Of a stretch of 64,000 nt of DNA, positions 56,775 through 64,000 are shown piece by piece; position 1 is the stretch's first letter, and each line of letters opens with the position of its first letter. The stretch is from Rhizobium esperanzae. GTDB lineage: Bacteria > Pseudomonadota > Alphaproteobacteria > Rhizobiales > Rhizobiaceae. The DNA lies in the NCBI RefSeq assembly GCF_002204185.1, contig NZ_MXPU01000004.1, positions 186,001 to 250,000 on the forward strand, in the 5' to 3' direction. Below the pieces are notes generated by a model that worked only from the letters and a program-made list of their open reading frames with translations, had not been told where the DNA came from and made no database searches. The translations under genes were made by a program, and so were the position numbers.

Positions 56775-57272
56775 TCAGCCATGCAAGGCGACGATCGCCT
56801 CGATCTCGACGGTGATGTTGCCGGGCAGCGAGCCGAAGCCGACAGCCGAGCGGGCATGTTCGCCGGCCGCTCCGAAGACGGCGATCAACAGATCCGAGCA
56901 GCCGTTGATGACGCTGGGATGATCCTCGAACTCCGGCACGGCATTGACCATGCCGAGCAGCTTGACCACCCGCCTGACGCGCGAGAGATCGCCGAGCGCA
57001 TCATGCATGACGGCAAGCAGGTTGATGCCGGTCAGCCGCGCATGCCGATAGGCCTCCTCGACACCGATGTTTGCGCCGACCTTGCCAGCATGCAGGAAGC
57101 CGTCAGCCTCGCGCGGACCCTGGCCGGAGAGGTAGAGCATATTGCCTTCCACCACATGCGTCACGAAATTGGCGATCGGCGGCGGCGGCGGTGGCAGTTT
57201 GATGCCGAGGGCGGCTAACCGTTGGTAAGGCGAGTTCTCGACCTTGCCGGCGGCGTTTGGAAACTGATTCAC
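56775..57272 (-). CDS. RidA-family protein, YjgF_CeuA-like subgroup
   Basis: I start it at GTG 57272, which has AGGAG six bases upstream. An ATG 15 bp earlier lies across that ribosome site. The product is 165 aa, longer than classical RidA, with the Pro-rich start IKLPPPPPPIANFV seen in the related subgroup. It lacks the classical PPARACV arginine segment, so it may not deaminate imines as RidA does. It sits between the permease and PLP-enzyme genes of the operon. Confidence 0.85.
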   Translation of the reverse strand: MNQFPNAAGKVENSPYQRLAALGIKLPPPPPPIANFVTHVVEGNMLYLSGQGPREADGFLHAGKVGANIGVEEAYRHARLTGINLLAVMHDALGDLSRVRRVVKLLGMVNAVPEFEDHPSVINGCSDLLIAVFGAAGEHARSAVGFGSLPGNITVEIEAIVALHG

Positions 57273-57340
57273 GCAAACTCCTGTCATGCGAATTTTGGAT
57301 GGCGAATTTGGATTTGGATTAGCCGACTTAGGCCGGTGGA

Positions 57341-58210
57341 TTAAAGGTCCTTGCGAAGTCTCGGGTCGAGCATGTCCCTCAGGCCATCGCCGACCATCTG
57401 CAGCGACAGCACCGAGAGCACGATCGCCACGCCGGGAAACAGCGTCATCCAGTCGGCCTGGCCGATATATTGCCGGCCGGCGGCAATCATCGTGCCCCAG
57501 GTCGGAACTTGCGGGTCGACGCCGAGACCGAGGAAGGAGAGGCCGGCTTCGGCAAGCATGGCGCTGGCAAAGAGGAAGGTGGCCTGCACCAGGATCGGCG
57601 ACAGCAGATTGCGCAGCACATGCCGCGTCATGATGTGAAAGGTGGAAATGCCGAGCGCTCTCGCCGCCTCGACATAGGGCAGCTCGCGAATGACCAGCGT
57701 CGAGGCGCGGACGATGCGGGCAAGCCGCGGCGAATAGACGATCGACAGCGCGATGATGACAGTCGTCAAGGATGGACCGAGGGCGGCGACGAGGGCGATG
57801 GCGAGCAGAATATCCGGAAAGGCCATCATCGCATCTATCAGCCGGGCGATGGGCGTATCGAGCTTCTGGAAAAAGCCGGCAAGCAGGCCGAGCGTAACGC
57901 CGATGGCGGCCGACAAGGCCACGACCGCGGCCCCGACGAGCAGCGACAGGCGGCCGGCGTAAATGGTGCGCGAGAAGACGTCACGGCCGAACTCGTCGGT
58001 GCCGAAGAAGAAGGTACCGCTCGGCGGTTTCAGCCGATTGACGATGGAAAGCTTCGAGGGCGAATAGGGAGCGACCAGCGGGGCGAAGAGCGCCAGCAGA
58101 ATGAAGATCGCAAGGATGACGAGGCCAAAGGCGACGGTCTTGCGTTTCAGCAGGCGTCGGACGAACTTGCTGCCCTCGCTTTCGACCGGTTTGATTGCGA
58201 TATCGGCCAT
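57341..58210 (-). CDS. Dipeptide-type ABC importer permease (DppC type)
   Basis: The 289-aa inner-membrane protein has six helices. An N-terminal segment KFVRRLLKRKTVAFGLVILA and the FFFGTDEFGRDVFSR motif are typical of DppC/OppC subunits. The EAA loop is VEAARALGIST. Its start and the stop of the upstream permease share base 58210, so the two are coupled. Confidence 0.93.
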   Translation of the reverse strand: MADIAIKPVESEGSKFVRRLLKRKTVAFGLVILAIFILLALFAPLVAPYSPSKLSIVNRLKPPSGTFFFGTDEFGRDVFSRTIYAGRLSLLVGAAVVALSAAIGVTLGLLAGFFQKLDTPIARLIDAMMAFPDILLAIALVAALGPSLTTVIIALSIVYSPRLARIVRASTLVIRELPYVEAARALGISTFHIMTRHVLRNLLSPILVQATFLFASAMLAEAGLSFLGLGVDPQVPTWGTMIAAGRQYIGQADWMTLFPGVAIVLSVLSLQMVGDGLRDMLDPRLRKDL

Positions 58211-59151
58211 CAGTAGCGCACCCTCGGATCGACCAGCAGATAAAGCATGTCGATCGCAAAATTGATCAGCACATAGAGGGCGGCGATGACGAGCAGCGCG
58301 CCCTGGATGACGGGGTAATCGCGCCGCAGCACCGCCGAGACGACGAGATTGCCGACCCCGGGCAGGCCGAAGACGGTTTCGGTAACGACGGCGCCAGAGA
58401 TCAGCACCGCCGCTGTCAGGCCGAGAACCGTCAGGATTGGGATCAGCGCGTTCTTCAGCGCGTGCTTGAGGATGACCTTGCGCTCGACCAGCCCCTTGGC
58501 GCGGGCCGTGCGGATATAATCATCGCCGAGCACGTCGAGCATCGAGGCGCGGGTGAAGCGCAGGATCAGCGCCGAGGAGACGATGCCGAGGGCAAAGGCG
58601 GGCAGCGTCAGATGATACATGCGGTCCGCGAAGGTCGAGCCGGGGCCGCCATAGCCCGAAACCGGGAAGAGATTGAGCCTGACGGCGAAGAACTGCATCA
58701 GGATGAGACCGAGCCAGAAGCTCGGAATGCTGGCGGCGAACATGGCGAGCGTCGTTGCCGCCTGGTCGACGAAGGAGCCGCGCCGATAGGCGGCGTAGAT
58801 GCCGATCGGCAGCGCGATGACGCTGGCGATGGCAAGCGAAAACAGCGTCAGGAAGAAGGTCGGCTCGGCGCGGTCGATGAGCGCTGACGTCACGGGCATG
58901 TTGAGGAAGATCGACTGGTCGAGATCACCCCTCAGCAGCTGGCCGATATAATAGACATATTGCAGGCCGAGCGACTGATCGAGGCCGAGCCTGCTTCTCA
59001 GATCGGCAATATCCTGCGGCGTCGCATCCGGCCCGAGCATGACGGCGGCCGGATCACCCGGCGTTACGCGCACGATGACGAAGACGATCGTGACGACGAG
59101 AAACATCACGACGATCATGCCGAAGAAGCGCTGGAGGATGTATCGGATCAT
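58210..59151 (-). CDS. Dipeptide-type ABC importer permease (DppB type)
   Basis: The 313-aa inner-membrane protein starts with the DppB signature MIRYILQRFFGMIVVMFLV and has TPGDPAAVMLG in the periplasmic loop. The EAA loop is DYIRTARAKGL and the end is DMLYLLVDPRVRY. It forms the channel with the DppC-type subunit, whose gene overlaps its end. Confidence 0.93.
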   Translation of the reverse strand: MIRYILQRFFGMIVVMFLVVTIVFVIVRVTPGDPAAVMLGPDATPQDIADLRSRLGLDQSLGLQYVYYIGQLLRGDLDQSIFLNMPVTSALIDRAEPTFFLTLFSLAIASVIALPIGIYAAYRRGSFVDQAATTLAMFAASIPSFWLGLILMQFFAVRLNLFPVSGYGGPGSTFADRMYHLTLPAFALGIVSSALILRFTRASMLDVLGDDYIRTARAKGLVERKVILKHALKNALIPILTVLGLTAAVLISGAVVTETVFGLPGVGNLVVSAVLRRDYPVIQGALLVIAALYVLINFAIDMLYLLVDPRVRY

Positions 59152-59235
59152 GAATGCCTGGCCTTCGAGCCCTTGCGGATGCGGCAGAAAAGAAGACCGG
59201 CACCAGCCACGAAGGACCGGCGCCGGCAGCGATAC

Positions 59236-60762
59236 TTACTTCTTGATCGAAGCGTTCCAGAAATACGGCCAGGGAGCCGGATCGACGCCTTCGAGCTTGA
59301 CCGACTTTGCCGAGACGGCGTTGAAATCACCGATCTTCATGAAGGGCGCGTCGGCATAAACAGCCTTTTGGACATCAGCCCAGAGCGCCACGCGCTTCTT
59401 CGGATCGACTTCCGAGGTGAAGGCATCGACGGCGGCCTTGCGGGCCGGCGTGTCCCACCAGCCGGGCGAGCTTGTCGACAGCGAGCCGATCAGCGCCGGC
59501 TCCGGCAGGAACGGACTGTGGGTGATGTAGATATCCCAGAGCTTCGGATCGGTGCGGCGCTGCGTCAGCGTCGCCCAGTCCACCACCTGCATATCGACGG
59601 TGAAGCCGGCAAGTTTCAGATATTCGGCGGCGACCTGCGCCATCTTGTAATGAAACTCGTACTGACGGCTGGTCAGGATGCGGATCGGCTCGCCATTATA
59701 ACCGGCCTTCTTGGCGGCCGCCGCCGCCCCTTCCGGATCGGCGACATTATAGGCGCCTTCGACACCGGCATCGGTCGACCAGGAGAAGCTTTTCGGGTAG
59801 ATGGCGCCGTCAAGTGTATAGAAATCCGTGCTGCCGAAGGCGGCGGCCAGCATGTCTTCCATGCTGAGCGCCTGGCGGATCGCCTTGCGAACCTCGACAT
59901 TTCCGGCAACACCTTCCTTCGTGTTGAAGACGAAAACAGGGTAGCCGAAGGGCTTCAGCATGACCGGCTGCGAGGCCGTCGAGCCCTTCAACTTGTCGTA
60001 GGATTCGACCGGGATCGAATCGACATAATCATACTGGCCGGAAACGGCGGCCTCGACGCGGGTATTCGGATCCGGCACCGGCACGAAGCGGATCTCGTCG
60101 AGATACTGACGGCGGGCGCCGCCATAACCATCGCTCTGGCCCTCGCGTGACTTATAGCCGTCGAAGCGAACGAGCTGGATATATTGGTCGGCCTTGCGCT
60201 CCTTCAGCATATAGGGGCCGGTGCCGATGAACTCCTTCATCGGCTCGTCCTGCTTTTCCGAGGGGATGATGATCGCCGCCGAATTGTTGAAGGCGAGCAG
60301 CGAGGTCAGCGGCGCATAGGGCTGCTTCAGCGTGATGGTCACGGTCGCCGGATCGGCAGCAGTGATCTTGTCGATGAAGCCGGCCACCTGCTTGCCGCGC
60401 GAGGCGATCTTCATCCAGCGGTTCAGCGAGGCGACGACGTCCTCCGAGGTCATGTCGCTATTGTCGTGGAACTTGATGCCGGCCCTCAGCTTGATCGTAT
60501 AGGTTTTGCCGTCGGCGCTGATCTCGGGCAGGCTTTCGGCTAGAAGCGGCGTGACATTCCAGCTCTTGTCGAAGGTGTAGAGCGTCTCGAAAATATGCTG
60601 GGTGACGATGCCGACGAGATCGGCCGTCGACGACATCGGATCGAGCGTCGGCGGCTCGCCGATCGTCGCGACATTGATGACGTCACCTTTTTCCGCAGCA
60701 AGCAGGGTCGAAGGCAGGGCGACGAGCGCAGTGCCGAGCAGGAATGCGACAAGCGTTTTCAT
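59236..60762 (-). CDS. Periplasmic binding protein, dipeptide/nickel family 5
   Basis: ATG 60762 (MKTLVAFLLGTALVALPSTL) follows GGGAGCC and gives 508 aa, and residues 1-22 are a signal peptide. The family-5 marks EPPTLDPMSSTADLV, HIFETLYTFDK and LPEISADGKTYTIKLRAGIKFHDN are clear. Such proteins bind peptides, opines, glycosides or other solutes. It is the first gene of the leftward operon. The enzyme set suggests an amino- or ureido-containing ligand. Confidence 0.93.
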   Translation of the reverse strand: MKTLVAFLLGTALVALPSTLLAAEKGDVINVATIGEPPTLDPMSSTADLVGIVTQHIFETLYTFDKSWNVTPLLAESLPEISADGKTYTIKLRAGIKFHDNSDMTSEDVVASLNRWMKIASRGKQVAGFIDKITAADPATVTITLKQPYAPLTSLLAFNNSAAIIIPSEKQDEPMKEFIGTGPYMLKERKADQYIQLVRFDGYKSREGQSDGYGGARRQYLDEIRFVPVPDPNTRVEAAVSGQYDYVDSIPVESYDKLKGSTASQPVMLKPFGYPVFVFNTKEGVAGNVEVRKAIRQALSMEDMLAAAFGSTDFYTLDGAIYPKSFSWSTDAGVEGAYNVADPEGAAAAAKKAGYNGEPIRILTSRQYEFHYKMAQVAAEYLKLAGFTVDMQVVDWATLTQRRTDPKLWDIYITHSPFLPEPALIGSLSTSSPGWWDTPARKAAVDAFTSEVDPKKRVALWADVQKAVYADAPFMKIGDFNAVSAKSVKLEGVDPAPWPYFWNASIKK

Positions 60763-60991
60763 GTGAGGGCTCCCGGTTAAGTTCCGCAATTATGGAATTC
60801 ATCTTTTTGTAACAGAATAAGAGATGAAGTGATCGTGTCAAGCGGAGGCCGCGGATTATATCGTGAGACGAAGGTCGGAACGGCGGAAACAGCGTCGAAC
60901 CGGGAATGCGGCTGGCAGCCTGCGTGAAGCTCGCGCATGATGCGGGCGCGAAGAATCGGCAGCGCCATGGGTTCAACAAAGCGAGGATGGA

Positions 60992-61576
<585 letters not shown>

Positions 61577-61642
61577 GGAGCGCTGTGATGCGTTCAACCA
61601 GTTTTGTCGGAGGGAACGCGGAATGTCATTTTCGGGATGACA

Positions 61643-61669
61643 GCCGCGCCCTTCTCTGCGAAAAAGGGC
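61643..61669 (+). terminator. Possible terminator hairpin before the riboswitch
   Basis: CGCCCTT, an A-rich loop and AAGGGCG form a stem just upstream of the TPP riboswitch. It could end the DUF1349 transcript or be an extra riboswitch stem. No T-run follows. Confidence 0.35.
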
Positions 61670-61676
61670 GTGATGA

Positions 61677-61757
61677 GAGACAGGGGCGTTCGTCGACAGA
61701 CGGGCTGAGAAGGACCCTTCGAACCTGAACCGGATAATGCCGGCGGAGGGAGTCGCT
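61677..61757 (+). promoter_or_regulatory. TPP riboswitch (THI element)
   Basis: The conserved core is clear: GGGGCG, then GGGCTGAGA-AGGACCC, TTCGAACCTGA and CCGGATAATGCCGGCGGAGGGA. Thiamine pyrophosphate binding should turn off expression of thiMED. CGGGG (61758-61762), CCCCG (61779-61783), GCCCC (61789-61793) and GGGGC (61802-61806) can form alternative pairs, the last covering the thiM ribosome site AAGGGG. Control is therefore probably at translation. Confidence 0.93.
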
Positions 61758-61809
61758 CGGGGATCGCCGTTGACGCTGCCCCGTGCCTGCCCCGCCTGAA
61801 AGGGGCGCC

Positions 61810-62613
61810 ATGCAGAGCAAGAACACCTCGGGAGCCATGCTGGAGGCGATGCGCGAAAAGCCGCCGCTCGTCCACTGCATCACCAATTATGTCGCGATGA
61901 ACATCGCGGCCAATGTGCTTCTTGCATCCGGCGCTTCGCCCGCCATGGTGCATGCGGCTGAGGAAGCCGGCGAATTCGCTGGCATCGCGAGCGCGCTGAC
62001 CGTCAATATCGGCACGTTGTCGACGCAATGGCTCGACGGCATGCAGGCGGCGGCGAAGGCGGCTGCCTCATCAGGCAAACCCTGGGTGCTCGATCCGGTG
62101 GCGCATTATGCGACAGCCTTTCGCCGCCAAGCGGTTGCCGACCTGCTGGCGCTCAAGCCCACGATCATCCGCGGCAATGCCTCCGAGATCATCGCGCTTG
62201 CCGGCGGGGAGAGCCGCGGCCAGGGCGTCGACAGCCGCGATCCGGTCGAGCAGGCGGAGGATTCGGCCCGTCGGCTCGCGGAGCGGCAGCAGGCAATCGT
62301 CGCCGTCACCGGCGCCGTCGATTTCGTGACCGATGGCGCGAGGGCGGTCCGCATCAAGGGCGGATCGGTGCTGATGCCGCAGGTCACCGCGCTCGGCTGC
62401 TCGCTCACCTGCCTGGTCGGCGCCTTCGCCGCCACCGCGCCCGAGGATCTGTTCGGCGCGACCGTCGCAGCGCTCGTAACCTTTGCCGTCGCCGGCGAAG
62501 ATGCCGCACTCGGCGCGGCCGGCCCCGGTTCCTTCGCCTGGCGCTTCCTCGATGCGCTGGCCGCGCTCGACGGCGAAGCGCTGGATGCGAGAGCCAGGGT
62601 ATCGATCGCATGA
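61810..62613 (+). CDS. thiM: Hydroxyethylthiazole kinase
   Basis: From ATG 61810 (MQSKNTSGAMLEAMREKPPL) the product is 267 aa. The family motifs VHCITNYVAMNIAANVLLASGASPAM and, with the catalytic Cys, TALGCSLTCLVGAF are present. It phosphorylates the thiazole part of thiamine for salvage. The ribosome site AAGGGG lies inside the riboswitch-controlled hairpin. Its stop overlaps the thiE start by ATGA. Confidence 0.95.
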   Translation: MQSKNTSGAMLEAMREKPPLVHCITNYVAMNIAANVLLASGASPAMVHAAEEAGEFAGIASALTVNIGTLSTQWLDGMQAAAKAAASSGKPWVLDPVAHYATAFRRQAVADLLALKPTIIRGNASEIIALAGGESRGQGVDSRDPVEQAEDSARRLAERQQAIVAVTGAVDFVTDGARAVRIKGGSVLMPQVTALGCSLTCLVGAFAATAPEDLFGATVAALVTFAVAGEDAALGAAGPGSFAWRFLDALAALDGEALDARARVSIA

Positions 62614-63245
62614 AGGCTTTCGACCTTTCGCTCTATCTCGTCCTCGATCCGGATCTCTGCGCCCGGATCGGCATGGTCGAGACCGCCCGGCTTGCCGTTG
62701 CCGGCGGCGCGACGATGGTGCAGCTGCGCGACAAACAGGCAGGGACAGCACGCATGATCGAGACCGGCCGCGCCTTGAAACAGGCGCTCGGTGGCACCGG
62801 CGCCCGCCTCATCGTCAATGATGACGTCGAGGCGGCGATCGCCATCAGCGCCGATGGCTTGCATATCGGCCAGGAGGACATGGATGCGCGCACGGCTCGG
62901 GGGATGATCGGCCCCGACATGATCCTCGGCCTCTCGGTCGAGACCGAGGCGCTCGCGGCTGCCGTCGATCGCGATCTCGTCGATTATACCGGCGTCGGCC
63001 CGGTTTTTGCGACGCCGACCAAGGCCGACCACAAGCAGCCGATCGGCTTTGACGGTCTTGCCAGGCTGGTGCAGGTCTCGCCGGTGCCGTCGGTCGCCAT
63101 CGGCGGGCTGAAGGCGGAGCATGTGGTCAACGTTTTGGCCGCAGGCGCGAGCGGGCTTGCGGTCGTCTCCGCCGTCTGCGGTACGCCGGATCCGCAAGCC
63201 GCAACACGCCGCATTGCCGCAGAAATCCGAAAGGCTCGCGCATGA
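62610..63245 (+). CDS. thiE: Thiamine-phosphate synthase
   Basis: The start at 62610 (MKAFDLSLYLVLDPDLCARI) overlaps the thiM stop, and the product is 211 aa, usual for ThiE. VQLRDKQ, LIVNDDVEAAI, DGLHIGQEDM and TGVGPVFATPTK are the substrate and phosphate-binding motifs of the TIM barrel. It joins thiazole phosphate and HMP-PP to thiamine phosphate in the cytoplasm. Its stop overlaps the thiD start by ATGA. Confidence 0.96.
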   Translation: MKAFDLSLYLVLDPDLCARIGMVETARLAVAGGATMVQLRDKQAGTARMIETGRALKQALGGTGARLIVNDDVEAAIAISADGLHIGQEDMDARTARGMIGPDMILGLSVETEALAAAVDRDLVDYTGVGPVFATPTKADHKQPIGFDGLARLVQVSPVPSVAIGGLKAEHVVNVLAAGASGLAVVSAVCGTPDPQAATRRIAAEIRKARA

Positions 63246-64000
63246 TCCGCAACGTTCTTTCCATCGCCGGCTCAGATCCATCGGGCGGCGCCGGCATCCA
63301 GGCCGATCTCAAGGCCTTCTCCGCCCGCGGCGTCTACGGCATGGCGGTGCTGACCGCGCTGACGGCGCAGAACACGCAAGGGGTCACCGGCGTGCATCTG
63401 GTGCCGCCTGCATTCGTCGCCGACCAGATCGATGCGGTCTTTGCCGATGTGCGGGTCGATGCCGTCAAGATCGGCATGATCGCCAATGCCGCCATCGCCG
63501 AGGCCGTCGCCGCCGCACTTTCTAAAGCTCTGGCCGCAGCAACCGCCAACGGACGCGGCATTCCCGTCGTCCTCGATCCCGTCATGATCGCCAAAGGCGG
63601 GGCCGCCCTGCTCGCACCCGAAGCGGTCGACGTGCTAACCCTCCGGCTGCTGCCACTTGCCACGCTGCTGACGCCGAACCTGCCGGAGGCGGCCGCGCTG
63701 CTGCACCAGCCGGTCGCGACGAGCCGGGCGGAGATGGCGGCGCACGCCGAACAGCTGCGCGCGCTCGGCCCGGCCGCGGTGCTGGTCAAGGGCGGCCATC
63801 TCGACAGCGACGAAAGCCCCGACGTGCTGGCCGCCGCCGACGGGCTGCACTGGTTCGAAGGCCAGCGGGTGCCGACCAAGAACACGCACGGCACCGGCTG
63901 CACGTTGTCGAGCGCGCTGGCGGCCGAGCTTGCCAAGGGCGCCCCGGCGCGGCACGCCGTTTCGATCACCAAGGATTATCTTGCCGCCGCGGTCGCCGCC
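63242..64000 (+). CDS. thiD: HMP/HMP-phosphate kinase, 3' end outside window
   Basis: The gene starts at ATG 63242 and is open to the right edge (253 codons). About 15 residues are probably missing. SIAGSDPSGGAGIQADLKAF, the KIGMIAN segment, DPVMIAKGG and the anion-hole motif NTHGTGCTLSSAL are typical of ThiD. It phosphorylates hydroxymethylpyrimidine twice to supply ThiE. The thiMED order behind a TPP riboswitch is a salvage operon known in rhizobia. Confidence 0.95.
   Translation, partial: MIRNVLSIAGSDPSGGAGIQADLKAFSARGVYGMAVLTALTAQNTQGVTGVHLVPPAFVADQIDAVFADVRVDAVKIGMIANAAIAEAVAAALSKALAAATANGRGIPVVLDPVMIAKGGAALLAPEAVDVLTLRLLPLATLLTPNLPEAAALLHQPVATSRAEMAAHAEQLRALGPAAVLVKGGHLDSDESPDVLAAADGLHWFEGQRVPTKNTHGTGCTLSSALAAELAKGAPARHAVSITKDYLAAAVAA

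Overview
The window looks like chromosome or large-replicon DNA of a fast-growing rhizobium of the Rhizobium etli / R. leguminosarum group. The main reasons are a complete asparagine operon whose asparaginase has the R. etli type sequence and zinc-site residues, a flagellin of rhizobial type, a thiMED thiamine salvage operon behind a TPP riboswitch, a bgsBA-type beta-glucan synthase pair, a rhizobial intergenic palindromic repeat, and several periplasmic-binding-protein ABC importers. Base composition is high GC throughout, so long false frames lie opposite most genes. I saw no rRNA, tRNA, insertion sequence or CRISPR array.

Layout. 1-6.1 kb: the start of a GH94-type glycoside phosphorylase that runs off the left edge, a cupin, a small secreted protein whose Shine-Dalgarno lies in a perfect hairpin, a DHA2 drug exporter, and a flagellin gene with a frameshift. 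6.5-11.2 kb: a GH20 hexosaminidase, a palindromic repeat, an AraC regulator, an EamA exporter, a decayed fragment of a second GH20 gene, and a small membrane protein. 11.2-25.9 kb: catabolic and regulatory genes (ROK, sugar-efflux MFS, SDR, RpiR, RidA) divergent from an NTF2-like protein, an M81 peptidase and a D-threonine-aldolase/D-serine-dehydratase-like enzyme. A sugar ABC importer follows, with a Gfo/Idh/MocA oxidoreductase. 25.9-33 kb: dienelactone hydrolase, a YdcZ pair, a cupin remnant, the bgsBA-like pair and small genes.

33.4-43.4 kb is the most interesting part. After an AraC regulator comes a LacI repressor divergent from a five-protein import and hydrolysis set: binding protein, two permeases, ATPase and a GH91 enzyme, then a GH32 enzyme. 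GH91 members make or hydrolyse difructose anhydrides. No signal peptide is visible on this one, so I read the locus as import of difructose anhydride (or inulin-type fructan pieces), cytoplasmic opening to inulobiose by GH91, and cleavage to fructose by GH32. Three LacI-type operator copies spaced exactly 22 bp apart sit between repressor and operon.

43.4-51 kb: an AhpD-like protein, a TauD-type dioxygenase, and the ansRPAB asparagine operon preceded by a second, closely related GntR gene. 51-52.6 kb: several very small genes, two of which share nearly the same leader. 52.7-60.8 kb: a seven-gene leftward operon with a dipeptide-type ABC importer, RidA, a SelA-like PLP enzyme and an AllE-like ureidoglycine aminohydrolase. 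61-64 kb: a DUF1349 protein and riboswitch-thiM-thiE-thiD, the last cut by the right edge.
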